A stretch of 64,000 nt of DNA from Hyphomicrobiales bacterium (GTDB lineage: Bacteria; Pseudomonadota; Alphaproteobacteria; Rhizobiales; Rhizobiaceae). The position numbers were made by a program, and so were the translations under genes. Below the pieces are notes generated by a model, which was given only the letters and a program-made list of their open reading frames with translations, did not search any database and was not told where the DNA came from. The first letter of the stretch is position 1, and each line of letters starts with the position of its first letter. This document shows positions 37,111-46,405 of this stretch, piece by piece. The stretch spans positions 62,001-126,000 of the forward strand of contig UCEU01000011.1 in the NCBI GenBank assembly GCA_900471485.1. The letters run 5' to 3'.

Positions 37111-38934
37111 TCATCGCGCGCCGCCGACCTTCTGCTGAGATCCCGCCTCGACATAGCTGCGCCAGCCGCCATAGCCGGTGATATCGGCAGCGCCGGAGAT
37201 CGCCGCTGCCTCGACCAGAAACCCCTTCACTTCGGTCCCATCCGATAGCGAAATGCTGCCGATCCCGAGCGGTGAGGGGATAGCGGCAACGAAGCGGCCG
37301 AAGCCATCCGGCGTCAACCGCCACACCTCCACATCGATTTCCCCTCCCGCGCCCGCATCGACGCGGATCAGCCCCGGTTTGGCGGGAACCTGACCGGCCA
37401 GCGCATAGAGGCGGTAAGCATCCGTCGTCCGCGCCTCGCGCACGAAGCTTGCGTTGAGTTCGCGAAGCTGACCGTTGAGCGGCATCCCCGAGAGATGCGC
37501 CCCGACCACGACGATGTCGATCCCCGGCTCATTCCCTAGATCCGGCTGCCCGGCACTCGGCAACGGCCAACCGGTGGCACCCAGCGTCAGGCCGGAGGCA
37601 CGATGGATGTCGCGCGCGAGCGACGCCGTCAGCCCATCCCGGCCGAAGGGTGCCAACAGCGTGACGCTCGCCGGCAGGCCGTCCGAACGCTTGCCAGTGG
37701 GAACGGCGATGCCGCACATATCCAGCAGGTTGACGAAGTTGGTATAGGTGCCCAACCGAGAATTTTCGCGGATCGGCTCGGCGGCGAGATCAGCAAGCGT
37801 GTAGTGGCTCGGCGCCGTCGGCACGCAGAAGAGATCGACGGCGGCGATAACGGGCGCGAGTTTCCGCTTCATCGCCTGCAACGCATAGAAGCCATTGAAG
37901 GCATCCGCCGCCGTCAGCGTCTTGGCCGCGCCGTAGATCTTGCGCGTCACCGGGTGGAAGCTCGCTTCACTCGTATCGAAGAAATCCTTCACCGCCGCAT
38001 AGCGCTCGGCAACCCAGGCGCCCTCGTAAAGCAGGTTGGCGACATCATAGAAATCGCCAAACGGCACTTCGACGATCCGATGACCGAGACCCCGAAGCAT
38101 CTCGAGGGCATCCTCATACGAGGACTCCATGACGGCATCGCCGAAGAAGCGCAAATCCGCCTTAGCGGGCACGCCGATCGACAGCGTCGGAGGCAGATGT
38201 CCGTAACCCGCCGCCGGCACCGCGCGCGAATAAGCGTCCTCGCCATCCTCCCGGGCGGCGACGCTGAAGACGCGCCAGGCATCATCGACGGAAAGCGCGA
38301 AGATCGACACGCAGTCCAGCGTCCGGCAGGCGGGAATGACGCCCGTGGTCGACAGGGCGCCGACGCTGGGCTTCAGCCCGACGATATTGTTGAGCCCGGC
38401 CGGAATGCGGCCGGAGCCGGCAGTATCCGTCCCCAGCGCGAAACTGACGATCCCCTGCGCGGTGGCCACCGCCGAGCCGGAGCTCGATCCGCCCGGCACC
38501 AGCGTCGGATCGATCGCATTGCGCGGGATCGGGTAGGGCGAGCGGACGCCGACGAGGCCCGTCGCGAATTGATCGAGATTGGTCTTGCCGATCACAAGCG
38601 CCCCGGCTTCTCTCAGCAGCCGCACGACGGTCGCATCCTCGATCGCACCATAGACATAATCGGGGCAGGCCGCCGTCGTCGGCATGCCAGCCACGTCGAT
38701 GTTGTCCTTCACGGCGAAGGGAATGCCCCACAGCGGCCTTGCGGCCGGATCGAACACGCCGAGAGTGGCTGCTTCTGCCAGCAGCGACTGGCGGTCGGCG
38801 AGATGTAGAAAGATACCGGGATCGTCGACGGCGGCGATCCGTGCGAACACCTGATCGATGATCTCGGCCACCGTGCCGCCTGCGGCGTAGAATGCGTGCA
38901 GGGAAGCGATGTCGAACGCAGGTCCGTTGCTCAT
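37111..38934 (-). CDS. atzF: Allophanate hydrolase
   Basis: Hydrolyses allophanate to ammonia and a carbamoyl-carboxylate that decays to CO2 and ammonia, the last step of cyanurate breakdown. The 607-residue length matches AtzF: an amidase-signature domain (about 1-440) with the Ser-cisSer-Lys triad in FAVKDN (K76), GGSSSGSA (S150-152) and TDTAGSGRIPAG (S174), then the C-terminal domain of about 150 residues with GAHLSGMPLNGQL. ATG 38934 overlaps the cupin stop as ATGA, so it beats the longer frame. It is the last gene of the operon. The length and C-domain exclude AtzE. Confidence 0.93.
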   Translation of the reverse strand: MSNGPAFDIASLHAFYAAGGTVAEIIDQVFARIAAVDDPGIFLHLADRQSLLAEAATLGVFDPAARPLWGIPFAVKDNIDVAGMPTTAACPDYVYGAIEDATVVRLLREAGALVIGKTNLDQFATGLVGVRSPYPIPRNAIDPTLVPGGSSSGSAVATAQGIVSFALGTDTAGSGRIPAGLNNIVGLKPSVGALSTTGVIPACRTLDCVSIFALSVDDAWRVFSVAAREDGEDAYSRAVPAAGYGHLPPTLSIGVPAKADLRFFGDAVMESSYEDALEMLRGLGHRIVEVPFGDFYDVANLLYEGAWVAERYAAVKDFFDTSEASFHPVTRKIYGAAKTLTAADAFNGFYALQAMKRKLAPVIAAVDLFCVPTAPSHYTLADLAAEPIRENSRLGTYTNFVNLLDMCGIAVPTGKRSDGLPASVTLLAPFGRDGLTASLARDIHRASGLTLGATGWPLPSAGQPDLGNEPGIDIVVVGAHLSGMPLNGQLRELNASFVREARTTDAYRLYALAGQVPAKPGLIRVDAGAGGEIDVEVWRLTPDGFGRFVAAIPSPLGIGSISLSDGTEVKGFLVEAAAISGAADITGYGGWRSYVEAGSQQKVGGAR

Positions 38935-39284
38935 GCCGCTTCCTCCTCGAGAATCTTCACCGGCCGGTCCCACTGTATCAGCACCACGCAGCCCGTGTCG
39001 CTCCACACCGAATGCTCGGTGCCGATGGCATTCACCACATAACTCCCCTTGCCATAGTCGCCTGCCTCGTCCGATTGCACGCCATCGAGCACAAGGATCG
39101 TCTCCAGACCCTCATGCCGATGCCGCGGCACGGACGCGCCGGCCTCGTATTTCAGCAGCGCCACGCCCGGCTGGTCGCCCTCGAAGGGCTTGATCCAGTG
39201 GATGGTCACCGCATCGCGAAACGGTCCGAAGGGCAGCTCTCTCCACCCACCCGATGTCAGCAGTTCGCGCGTTGTCTCAGGCAT
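38931..39284 (-). CDS. ChrR-type cupin protein in cyanurate operon
   Basis: A 117-residue single-domain cupin. The first cupin motif is [21 protein letters not shown] (metal-type His residues and Glu) and the second is around [21 protein letters not shown]. Its role is unknown; it could be a small isomerase, decarboxylase or sensor. ATG 39284 overlaps the preceding hydrolase by eight bases, and its stop overlaps atzF by four, so it is translated as part of the pathway operon. Confidence 0.8.
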   Translation of the reverse strand: MPETTRELLTSGGWRELPFGPFRDAVTIHWIKPFEGDQPGVALLKYEAGASVPRHRHEGLETILVLDGVQSDEAGDYGKGSYVVNAIGTEHSVWSDTGCVVLIQWDRPVKILEEEAA

Positions 39285-39945
39285 GGCTGATCGTCTCCAA
39301 TATGTCATCGATATCGGCCGTCCACCCGACGATCGCCCCCTGGGCGCGGATCATCGCGATGGCGGCTTCCTTGAATTCGGGGAAATAACTTTCGGTCGCC
39401 TGTTCGCAGAGCAGGCATTCGTAGCCTCGGTCGTTGGCCTCGCGCATCGTCGTCTGCACGCAGACCTCGGTCGTCACGCCGGCAAACACCAACTGGCTGA
39501 TGCCCTTGGCCTTCAGCACCTCGCCAAGTTCGGTCGCGTAAAAGGCCCCTTTGCCCGGCTTCTCGATGACGACTTCGCCATCGATGGGCGCAAGTTCCGG
39601 CAGGATCGCCGTGCCCGGCTCGCCCGCGATCAGGACCCGCCCCATCGGCCCCTCGTCGCCGATCCGGAGGCTTGGCTTGCCCCGGTTGCGCTTGGCGGCG
39701 GGCAGGTCCGAGAGGTCGGGCCGATGGCATTCCATGGTGTGAATGACCGGCAACCCGGAATCGCGAAAGCCCTGTATCAGTCGCTTGACGTCGGGGACGA
39801 TCCTGGTGATGCGCCCGACATCGTTGCCGAGGCTGGCGCCGAAGCCGCCGGGCTCTGCGAAGTCGCGCTGCATATCTATGACAACGAGGGCAATCTCTTG
39901 CTTTCGGAAAGGGAAATCAAAAGGTTGTGCCTTGATCTCAGCCAT
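39277..39945 (-). CDS. BiuH-like cysteine hydrolase (isochorismatase family), second copy
   Basis: A 222-residue cysteine hydrolase clearly related to BiuH encoded in the same operon. The triad is intact: D24 (VVIDMQRDF), K129 (EKPGKGAFY) and C162 ([22 protein letters not shown]). It shares the [13 protein letters not shown] and [11 protein letters not shown] blocks, but lacks the N-terminal extension and differs around the substrate-facing region. It probably hydrolyses another C-N bond, such as a ureido or carbamoyl compound. The start ATG overlaps the ABC ATPase stop as TGATG. Confidence 0.85.
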   Translation of the reverse strand: MAEIKAQPFDFPFRKQEIALVVIDMQRDFAEPGGFGASLGNDVGRITRIVPDVKRLIQGFRDSGLPVIHTMECHRPDLSDLPAAKRNRGKPSLRIGDEGPMGRVLIAGEPGTAILPELAPIDGEVVIEKPGKGAFYATELGEVLKAKGISQLVFAGVTTEVCVQTTMREANDRGYECLLCEQATESYFPEFKEAAIAMIRAQGAIVGWTADIDDILETISHA

Positions 39946-41495
39946 CAGTGATGCCCCGCCATATGCGCGCCGATCACGGAGATATCGGCAGCCAGCGCCG
40001 CCGTCTCATAGACCAGTTTGCCCTCCGAGATCACCATAATCCGATCGGACATCTCCAGCAGCTCGTCGAGATCCTCGGACAACAGCAGCACGGCGGCGCC
40101 GGAATTCCGCGCTCGCATGATGCGTGCCCGAATCTCCGCCACCGCCGAGAAATCAAGCCCGAAGCAAGGGTTGGACACGATCAGCAGATCGACCTCGCCG
40201 GTGAGCTCGCGGGCCAGCACCGCCCGCTGCACGTTGCCGCCGGAGAGCGCCGCGATCGGCGAGGAGGACGATGCGGTCTTCACCTTGAAATCGGCGATCA
40301 GGTCGGTGGCGCGTTTGCGCATCTTGCCCTTGCTGAGCCAGATCGCATCCTTGCCGTCGGACTTGAGGTCGAAGGTGCGGAAGGCGAGGTTTTCGCTGAC
40401 GGTCATCTTCGGCGCGCAGGCGTTCTGCAGCGGCTCCTCGGGAATGAAGCGCACATTGTTGCGCCGCGTTTCCGGCCGCGTCGCGCCATAAGCGCCGCCA
40501 TTGACCTCGACCGTGCCCGCATCGGTCGGCCGCTGGCCGGCGAGGATTTCGGTCAGTTCTTTCTGGCCATTGCCCGAAATGCCGGCGATGCCGACGATCT
40601 CGCCGGATCGCACCGTGAGGCTGTCGATCTCGATCGTCTTCAGCCCGGACCGATCCGGCGCCTTCACCTTCTCGACCTTCAGAACCGGCTTGGCCGCCGA
40701 CGACACCGGCACGCGCGTGTCGAGCTCCGCAAGTTTCACGTCGCCGATCATCATCGCCGCCATATCGGCCGTGGAGAGTTCGCCGACCTTGCCTGATCCC
40801 ACCAGCTTGCCGCGCCTCAGGATCGACACGGCATCCGCGAACTTCGTGACCTCGTGGAACTTGTGCGAGATCATCAGCACGGTCAGCTCGCCACGCTCGG
40901 TCATCCCACGCACCAGCCCGAGCATCTCGTCGGCCTCGGCAGGCGTCAGCACCGAGGTCGGCTCGTCGAGCACCAGAAAGGAGCGGCCGAGATAAAGCTG
41001 CTTGACGATCTCCAGCTTCTGCTTCTCGCCGGCCGCCAGTTCGCTCACCGGCCTGTCGAGCGGAATCTTGAACGGCATCCGCTCCATGAAGGCTGCGAGG
41101 TCCTTGCGCTCCTTGGCCCAGTTGATGATCGCGGGCACTGCGGCGCGGCTGATGACGAGGTTCTCGGCGCCCGTCAACGACGGCACCAGCGTGAAATGCT
41201 GGTAGACCATGCCAAGCCCATAAGTCGCCGCATCCTTCGGCGAGGCAACCGCCACCTCGCGGCCATCGACCGAGAGCGAGCCGGAGGTCTGGTGGTAGAA
41301 ACCCATGATGCATTTCACCAACGTCGACTTGCCGGCGCCGTTTTCGCCGAGCAGCGCATGGAAGCTGCCGGCGGGGATATCGACAGAGACATGGTCGAGC
41401 GCCGTAAAGCTGCCGAAGCGCATGGTCATGTCGAGTGTCTGGATGCCGACGGCCTTGCCGGCCTGCGGAAGAGGCGTGTCGCGGACTATGCTCAC
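39945..41495 (-). CDS. BMP-type ABC transporter ATPase (two nucleotide-binding domains)
   Basis: A 516-residue protein with two ATPase domains, as in the RbsA/BmpA-linked nucleoside importers. Domain 1 has Walker [12 protein letters not shown], signature [16 protein letters not shown] and Walker [12 protein letters not shown]. Domain 2 has [13 protein letters not shown], signature [15 protein letters not shown] and [12 protein letters not shown]. As usual for this class, the second domain is degenerate in Walker A and in the catalytic Glu position. The start is GTG 41495, one base after the atzD stop, with AAGGAGACC upstream. Confidence 0.92.
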   Translation of the reverse strand: MSIVRDTPLPQAGKAVGIQTLDMTMRFGSFTALDHVSVDIPAGSFHALLGENGAGKSTLVKCIMGFYHQTSGSLSVDGREVAVASPKDAATYGLGMVYQHFTLVPSLTGAENLVISRAAVPAIINWAKERKDLAAFMERMPFKIPLDRPVSELAAGEKQKLEIVKQLYLGRSFLVLDEPTSVLTPAEADEMLGLVRGMTERGELTVLMISHKFHEVTKFADAVSILRRGKLVGSGKVGELSTADMAAMMIGDVKLAELDTRVPVSSAAKPVLKVEKVKAPDRSGLKTIEIDSLTVRSGEIVGIAGISGNGQKELTEILAGQRPTDAGTVEVNGGAYGATRPETRRNNVRFIPEEPLQNACAPKMTVSENLAFRTFDLKSDGKDAIWLSKGKMRKRATDLIADFKVKTASSSSPIAALSGGNVQRAVLARELTGEVDLLIVSNPCFGLDFSAVAEIRARIMRARNSGAAVLLLSEDLDELLEMSDRIMVISEGKLVYETAALAADISVIGAHMAGHH

Positions 41496-41496
41496 T

Positions 41497-42549
41497 TCAG
41501 GTCTCCTTTTCGACGATGATTGCCACAGGTCCGCCACCCGGCGGCCCCTGATGCTCGGCGCCACCCGAGACGTAGAGATCGGTCATCCCGAACACACCTG
41601 ACAGCACGCCGCCGACGAAGGCGCGAGCATGGCGCGTACCGGATATGTCTGAATCGCCGAGCATGGTGTGCCGATTGCCGCGCACCTGGCCGCTCGGGTC
41701 CGGTTCCGCCTTGGCGAGCACTGCCGCCAGTCTGCCCTCGGGCAGTCGCGCATAGGCCGCCTTGACCGATTGCACATCGATCGCGTCGCGCATGACAGCA
41801 TGGTCGATCTGGAACGGGCCGGACCACTTCGAACTCATGCCAAGCACGACGATCTCGTGATCCAGCAACTCGACGCCAGCAGACGCCGACGCGCAGCGCG
41901 AATGAAGCTCGTGGTGTGTGCCGACATCGCCATCGGTGATCTCGTCCGCACCGATCTCGCCAAGCGCCACCGCGACCCCGAGCGCAGACGCGCCGCGCGA
42001 AAGCCCCATGGATTTCAGCGTGTCGCGCGTGGCGACCGTCTTGCCGGATGCCTCCACCTTGGCGATCCGCTGCGTGGTGAGCAGCGGGCACTTGATCTGC
42101 ACGAAATGCACGTCCGCCATATCCTCGATCCCGGCGTCCTTGATTGCGGCCTTCACGGCATCGGCCACCATCAGCACCTGTGCCCGGCGTCCGAGACCAT
42201 GCGAGGGCAGGGCAGGCGTCCGTGCCGCGCCGATCGCCAGCGCCCGCGTCGTCGGCGCGTCAGTCTCCTCGCGGGCAAACACCGTCCAGTGCGGCGACAG
42301 CGCTCCTTCGGTGCCGCCGGACATGACGATCGACACGTCCTCGACACCATGCCGGCGAAACAACGCCTCGAAGCTCGATGTCGCATAGCCCCGGGTGAAG
42401 TCGTTGACGCAGCCGTTGCCCTCGGTCTTGCCGAGGATGGCGACCACGCTCTCCGGCTTCAGGCCGGCAGCAAACAGCGCCTCGACGCCGGAGACATCAT
42501 CCGGCCCGTCGGCCGGCACGCGAAAGACCTGGGCACGCATCGATGGCAT
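41497..42549 (-). CDS. atzD: Cyanuric acid amidohydrolase (AtzD/TrzD/barbiturase family)
   Basis: Opens the cyanuric acid ring to 1-carboxybiuret, which decarboxylates to biuret. The 350-residue protein has the threefold-repeat family pattern, with conserved serine/glycine turns (VMSGGTEGALSPHW in repeat 1; MGLSRGASALGVAVALGE in repeat 2; TDLYVSGGAEHQGPPGGGP in repeat 3) and lysines in ILGKTEGNG, FVQIKCPLL and VLAKAEPD. Barbiturase is the other member of this fold, but genes for BiuH and AtzF beside it favour cyanurate. The start overlaps the biuH stop as TGATG. Confidence 0.9.
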   Translation of the reverse strand: MPSMRAQVFRVPADGPDDVSGVEALFAAGLKPESVVAILGKTEGNGCVNDFTRGYATSSFEALFRRHGVEDVSIVMSGGTEGALSPHWTVFAREETDAPTTRALAIGAARTPALPSHGLGRRAQVLMVADAVKAAIKDAGIEDMADVHFVQIKCPLLTTQRIAKVEASGKTVATRDTLKSMGLSRGASALGVAVALGEIGADEITDGDVGTHHELHSRCASASAGVELLDHEIVVLGMSSKWSGPFQIDHAVMRDAIDVQSVKAAYARLPEGRLAAVLAKAEPDPSGQVRGNRHTMLGDSDISGTRHARAFVGGVLSGVFGMTDLYVSGGAEHQGPPGGGPVAIIVEKET

Positions 42550-43250
42550 CAGACGAGCGCCTCGATCAGGGCCTTGGAATTGGAGACCGAGCCGAACACG
42601 CCGCCCTGCATCTTCACCATGTGGATGGCGGCGAGGTGGTTGTTATAGTCGGTGGCGCCGCAGCAATCCTCCAGCAACAGGCATTCGAAGCCGCGGTCGT
42701 TGGCCTCGCGCATGGTGGTGGAGACGCAGACGTCGGTGGTGATGCCGGTAAGAATGATATTCTCGATGCGCTTCTGGTTGAGGATCAGTTCCAGATCCGT
42801 GGCGCAGAACGAGCCCTTGCCCGGCTTGTCGATGATCACTTCGCCCTCAAGCGGATAGAGTTCGGGAATGATGTCCCAGCCCGGCTCTCCACGCACGAGG
42901 ATGCGGCCGCAAGGCCCGGCATCGCCGATGCCGGCGCCGATCCGCTGCGAGCGCCAGCGCTTGTTGGCCGGCAGGTCGGCGAGGTCGGGCCGGTGGCCTT
43001 CGCGGGTGTGGATGATGTGATAGCCTTTGGCGCGCATCGCCGTCAGCACCGCCTTGATCGGCTCGATCGGCGCCTGCACCAGAGCGAGGTCGTAGCCCAT
43101 GTGATCGACATAGCCGCCCTTGCCGCAGAAGTCGGTCTGCATGTCGATGATGATGAGCGCCGTGTTGTCGGGCCTCAACGCGCCGTTATAGGGCCAGGGG
43201 TAGGGATCGGCCTTGACGTAATGCTCTTTTGCCTCGGTCATCATGTCCAT
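42549..43250 (-). CDS. biuH: Biuret amidohydrolase
   Basis: Hydrolyses biuret to allophanate and ammonia. The 233-residue protein strongly resembles the characterised Rhizobium leguminosarum BiuH as I remember it, including the [16 protein letters not shown] start. The catalytic triad D36, K142 and C175 falls at the positions described for BiuH. Other blocks are [15 protein letters not shown] and [23 protein letters not shown] 43250 follows AGGAGACGG. It links AtzD (biuret from cyanurate) to AtzF (allophanate) in the same operon. Confidence 0.93.
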   Translation of the reverse strand: MDMMTEAKEHYVKADPYPWPYNGALRPDNTALIIIDMQTDFCGKGGYVDHMGYDLALVQAPIEPIKAVLTAMRAKGYHIIHTREGHRPDLADLPANKRWRSQRIGAGIGDAGPCGRILVRGEPGWDIIPELYPLEGEVIIDKPGKGSFCATDLELILNQKRIENIILTGITTDVCVSTTMREANDRGFECLLLEDCCGATDYNNHLAAIHMVKMQGGVFGSVSNSKALIEALV

Positions 43251-43262
43251 CGTCCGTCTCCT

Positions 43263-44279
43263 CTATTCGCCCGCAAGCTTGAATGTTTCGCCGTAGCGCC
43301 TTGCCGGCTTGTCGAAGCCGCACGAGGTGCCGTCGGTGATCTTGATGTCCGCCTCCCAGGGCAGCTTGTACTGGCCCGCGATCAGGTCGTGCATGTAGCT
43401 GTAGGGCGCATCACCCGCGCCGCCCGCGACGGCGACATAGCCGCGATGGCCGAACTGGTAGATGTTGTTCTCCACGCCCCAGCCGAGCCGCGCTTCGCGC
43501 ACCAGGTCGGGCCTGACTTCGGCGGTGATGATTTCGTTGATACGGCCGGACGTCCCGTGGGCGATGATAGAGCCGTCGAAATTGCAGATCATGCCTTCAC
43601 CCATGCTGTCGAAGGTGCCGTCCGAGCCGCACATGCACACGCTCGCCGTAACCATGAGGTTGCAGAAGGCGTTGGACTGGTTGGTGAATTTCCAGCTGTC
43701 GCGGATCGGCGCGGTATAGCCCGCCGTGCGGATCATGATCTCGGCGCCCTTGTAGGCGCATTCCCGCGCCATCTCCGGGAACATGCCGTCATGGCAGATG
43801 ATCAGCGCCAGCTTGGCGCCCTTGGGGCCGTCGATGACGGGAATGCCGAGATTGCCCGGCTCCCACGGCTCGACCGGCACCCAGGGATGCATCTTGCGGT
43901 AATAGAGCTTCAGCTCGCCCGTATCGTCGATGACGATGCCGGAATTATAGGGCATGCCGCCGGGATTGAATTCCATGATCGAGAAGCAGCCCCAGATCCT
44001 GTTGTCCAGGCACGCCTTCTTGAACGCAGCGACTTCAGGCCCATCCAGCTGGCACATGATCTCGGGGTTGATGTCCATCGAGAGCCCGTGCAGCGCATAT
44101 TCGGGGAACACGACGAGATCCATGCCCGGCTGGTTGCGCCGCGCCTTGGCCACGAGATCGACGATCACCTGCGTTTGCCGCGCCAGATCCTCCTTGGTGA
44201 CGGTTACCGGAAGCTGGAGCTGCACGAGGCCGATGCCGACGCCGTGTTCGGATTTGTTGAGGCCGCCGAGACCGTTCAT
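43263..44279 (-). CDS. Formamidase-like aliphatic amidase (nitrilase superfamily)
   Basis: A 338-residue nitrilase-superfamily amidase close to AmiF formamidase. The triad E60 (VVFPEYALHGLS), K129 (YYRKMHPW) and C162 (LIICHDGMFPE) is intact. The C-terminal stretch WGVENNIYQFGHRGYVAVAGG and AGQYKLPWEADIKITDGTSCGF is shared with AmiF. Its substrate in a cyanurate operon is unclear: formamide, a short amide from the environment or an unrecognised intermediate. It lies between the second permease gene and biuH. Confidence 0.82.
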   Translation of the reverse strand: MNGLGGLNKSEHGVGIGLVQLQLPVTVTKEDLARQTQVIVDLVAKARRNQPGMDLVVFPEYALHGLSMDINPEIMCQLDGPEVAAFKKACLDNRIWGCFSIMEFNPGGMPYNSGIVIDDTGELKLYYRKMHPWVPVEPWEPGNLGIPVIDGPKGAKLALIICHDGMFPEMARECAYKGAEIMIRTAGYTAPIRDSWKFTNQSNAFCNLMVTASVCMCGSDGTFDSMGEGMICNFDGSIIAHGTSGRINEIITAEVRPDLVREARLGWGVENNIYQFGHRGYVAVAGGAGDAPYSYMHDLIAGQYKLPWEADIKITDGTSCGFDKPARRYGETFKLAGE

Positions 44280-44321
44280 GGCAAAATCCTTATTTCGATC
44301 GAGAATTACTGGGTGAGTGAC

Positions 44322-45248
44322 TTATTTCGTGAGTGACAGGGCCCCCGGCGCACCCGCAAGCGAGCGGGTGGGCGAAGAAGTGGCGATCAGGATGGCGAGC
44401 GTCAGCACGTAGGGGGCTGCGTAGAACAGGTAGTAGCCTTGCGTGACGCCGACCGATTGCAGGGCAGGGCCGAGCGCGCCGGCGCCGCCGAAGAGCAGGG
44501 CGGCGAGGAAGCAGCCGATCGGGTTCCAGCGCGCGAAGATGACCAGCGCCACCGCCATCAGGCCCTGGCCGGATGAGATGCCCTCGTTCCATGATCCCGG
44601 GTAGTAGAGCGAGAGATAGGCCCCGCCGACCGCAGCCAGCGACCCGCCGGCAGCGGTGGCCAGCAGTCGAACACGATCCGGATCGATGCCCATGGCCCGC
44701 GCCGCATCCGTGCTGTCGCCGACGACGCGCAGGATCAGTCCGACGCGGGTATTCTTGAACGCCCACCACAGCGCCACCGCAAGCAGCGCGCCGATGACGA
44801 AGAGCACATTGATGTTCAAGGCGGCCTGAACCTGCGGCAGGCTCGACCAGCCACCGAGCGGGATCGAGGGCAGATGCGGCGCCACCGGCTTGATGAAGGG
44901 CTTGCCGAGGAAGAAGGCCATCCCCAGGCCGAACTGCATCATGGCGATGCCGATCGCGATATCGTTGACCTTCGGCCACTTGCAGATCCAGCCGTGCACC
45001 AGGCCGAAGACGGCGCCCGTTGCCATGGCCGCGAGCACGCCGAGCCAGGCGGAGCCGCTCATGACGGCCACCGCGTAGGCCGTCATCGCGCCGAAGACCA
45101 GCGTTCCCTCGAGCCCGAGATTGATGCGCCCCGATCGCTCGGTGATCGTCTCGCCGAGGCTGACGAAGATGAAGGGCGTGGAGACGCGGATGGCGCCGGC
45201 CAGGATCGCCAGCGGTACACCCCATATGCCGATACCGGTCTCGTCCAT
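44322..45248 (-). CDS. BMP-type ABC transporter permease (second)
   Basis: A 308-residue inner-membrane permease with eight to ten hydrophobic segments of the nucleoside/ribose-type importer family. The conserved loop is GETITERSGRINLGLEGTLVFGAM near the N-terminus, with RVVGDSTDAARAMGIDPDRVRLLATAAGGSLAAVGGAYLSL later. ATG 45248 overlaps the first permease stop as TGATG, so the two are translated together. The substrate follows from the operon: probably cyanuric acid or a related cyclic ureide. Confidence 0.9.
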   Translation of the reverse strand: MDETGIGIWGVPLAILAGAIRVSTPFIFVSLGETITERSGRINLGLEGTLVFGAMTAYAVAVMSGSAWLGVLAAMATGAVFGLVHGWICKWPKVNDIAIGIAMMQFGLGMAFFLGKPFIKPVAPHLPSIPLGGWSSLPQVQAALNINVLFVIGALLAVALWWAFKNTRVGLILRVVGDSTDAARAMGIDPDRVRLLATAAGGSLAAVGGAYLSLYYPGSWNEGISSGQGLMAVALVIFARWNPIGCFLAALLFGGAGALGPALQSVGVTQGYYLFYAAPYVLTLAILIATSSPTRSLAGAPGALSLTK

Positions 45249-46387
45249 CACGGGTTCCTCTTCCAAAGGTCGGGGTTGAAGATCTTGAAGCGGCCGTAGA
45301 AGGTCTCGAACAGCAGGATGACGACGAAGAGCGTCCCCTGCAGAACCAGCACGGTCGCATCCGGCAGGCCCATGCGCCGCTGGATTAACCCGCCCGCGGC
45401 ATCGATGCCGCCGAGCAGGATGGCGACGGGAATGATCGCCAGCGGATTGTGTCGCGCCAGGAAGGCGACGAGGATGCCGGTATAGCCATAGCCGGCCGCG
45501 ATCGAGGCATTGGCGCTACCCTGGACGGCGGCGACCTCGATCATGCCGGCAAGCCCGGCGAAGCTGCCGGCAATCGCCGTGAAGCCGACGATCAGTCGCC
45601 CCACCGGCAATCCCTGGATCTGTGCGGCGCGCACATTGCCGCCGGCGATGCGGGCGGCGAAGCCGTAGCTCGTCACCTCGATCAGGATCCAGGAGACGAT
45701 GCAGGCAACGATACCGATCACCAGACCCCAGTGCACGTCCATGCCCGGTATCTTGCCCATCATGTATTCAGCCGGCAGCGGCGCGGTGGAGGGCTTGTTG
45801 AGGCTGGCTGGATCGCGCAGCGGCCCTTCGACGAACTGGTTCATCAGGGCGATCGCGATATAGGCGAGCAGCAACGAGGAAATCGTCTCGTTCACCCCGC
45901 GATAGTGGCGCAGGAAGCCCGCGAAACCGATCCACAGACCACCGACCACCATGGCCGCCGCCGCCATCAGAAGCAGCACCAGGATGGCAGGCAGGGTGCC
46001 GATGAAGGGAAGGGCGATTGCCGCGGCCGCCACCCCGCCGAGCACCACCGCCCCCTCGCCGCCGATGATCGTCAGCCCAAGCCTTGCCGGCAGCGCCACG
46101 CAGAGCGCCGTCAGAAGCAGCGGCGCGGAACGGCTGAGGCTGTTCTGCACTGAAAACCAGCTGCCGAAGCCGCCGGTATACATGAGCTGGAAAAGCACGG
46201 CCGGCGATTTGCCGACCGCCATGATGAAGAGCGAGAAAAGCGCCAGACCGACCAGGATCGCGCCGAGGCTAATGACGACGGGTTCCGCCCGCCGCGCCAG
46301 CCATTCCAGCAACGGCCCCAGGAAGGACCGCGCCGGCGTATCGGAGATTGCAGGCGATAGGGATGAAGTGTTCGCCTCGATTGTCAT
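45248..46387 (-). CDS. BMP-type ABC transporter permease (first)
   Basis: A 379-residue permease partner of the preceding entry. After a soluble N-terminal 35 residues, the membrane region includes ALPARLGLTIIGGEGAVVLGGVAAAAIALPF, FLRHYRGVNETISSLLLAYIAIALMNQFVEGP and GGNVRAAQIQGLPVGRLIVGFTAIAGSFAGLAGMIEVAAVQGS. Pairing of a longer and a shorter permease is standard for BMP-family nucleoside importers. It starts 18 bases after the binding-protein gene. Confidence 0.9.
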   Translation of the reverse strand: MTIEANTSSLSPAISDTPARSFLGPLLEWLARRAEPVVISLGAILVGLALFSLFIMAVGKSPAVLFQLMYTGGFGSWFSVQNSLSRSAPLLLTALCVALPARLGLTIIGGEGAVVLGGVAAAAIALPFIGTLPAILVLLLMAAAAMVVGGLWIGFAGFLRHYRGVNETISSLLLAYIAIALMNQFVEGPLRDPASLNKPSTAPLPAEYMMGKIPGMDVHWGLVIGIVACIVSWILIEVTSYGFAARIAGGNVRAAQIQGLPVGRLIVGFTAIAGSFAGLAGMIEVAAVQGSANASIAAGYGYTGILVAFLARHNPLAIIPVAILLGGIDAAGGLIQRRMGLPDATVLVLQGTLFVVILLFETFYGRFKIFNPDLWKRNP

Positions 46388-46405
46388 GACGCTTCTCCCT
46401 CTGGC

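Noticed and set aside
37111..38934. Assignment of the amidase-signature gene as AtzE instead of AtzF
   Set aside because: AtzE is about 450-470 residues and lacks the C-terminal domain. This protein has 607 residues and the AtzF C-domain, and no AtzG gene is adjacent.
42543..44336. A 597-codon plus-strand frame opposite biuH and the amidase
   Set aside because: Both opposite genes have intact catalytic residues and coupled starts, so the plus frame is a shadow.
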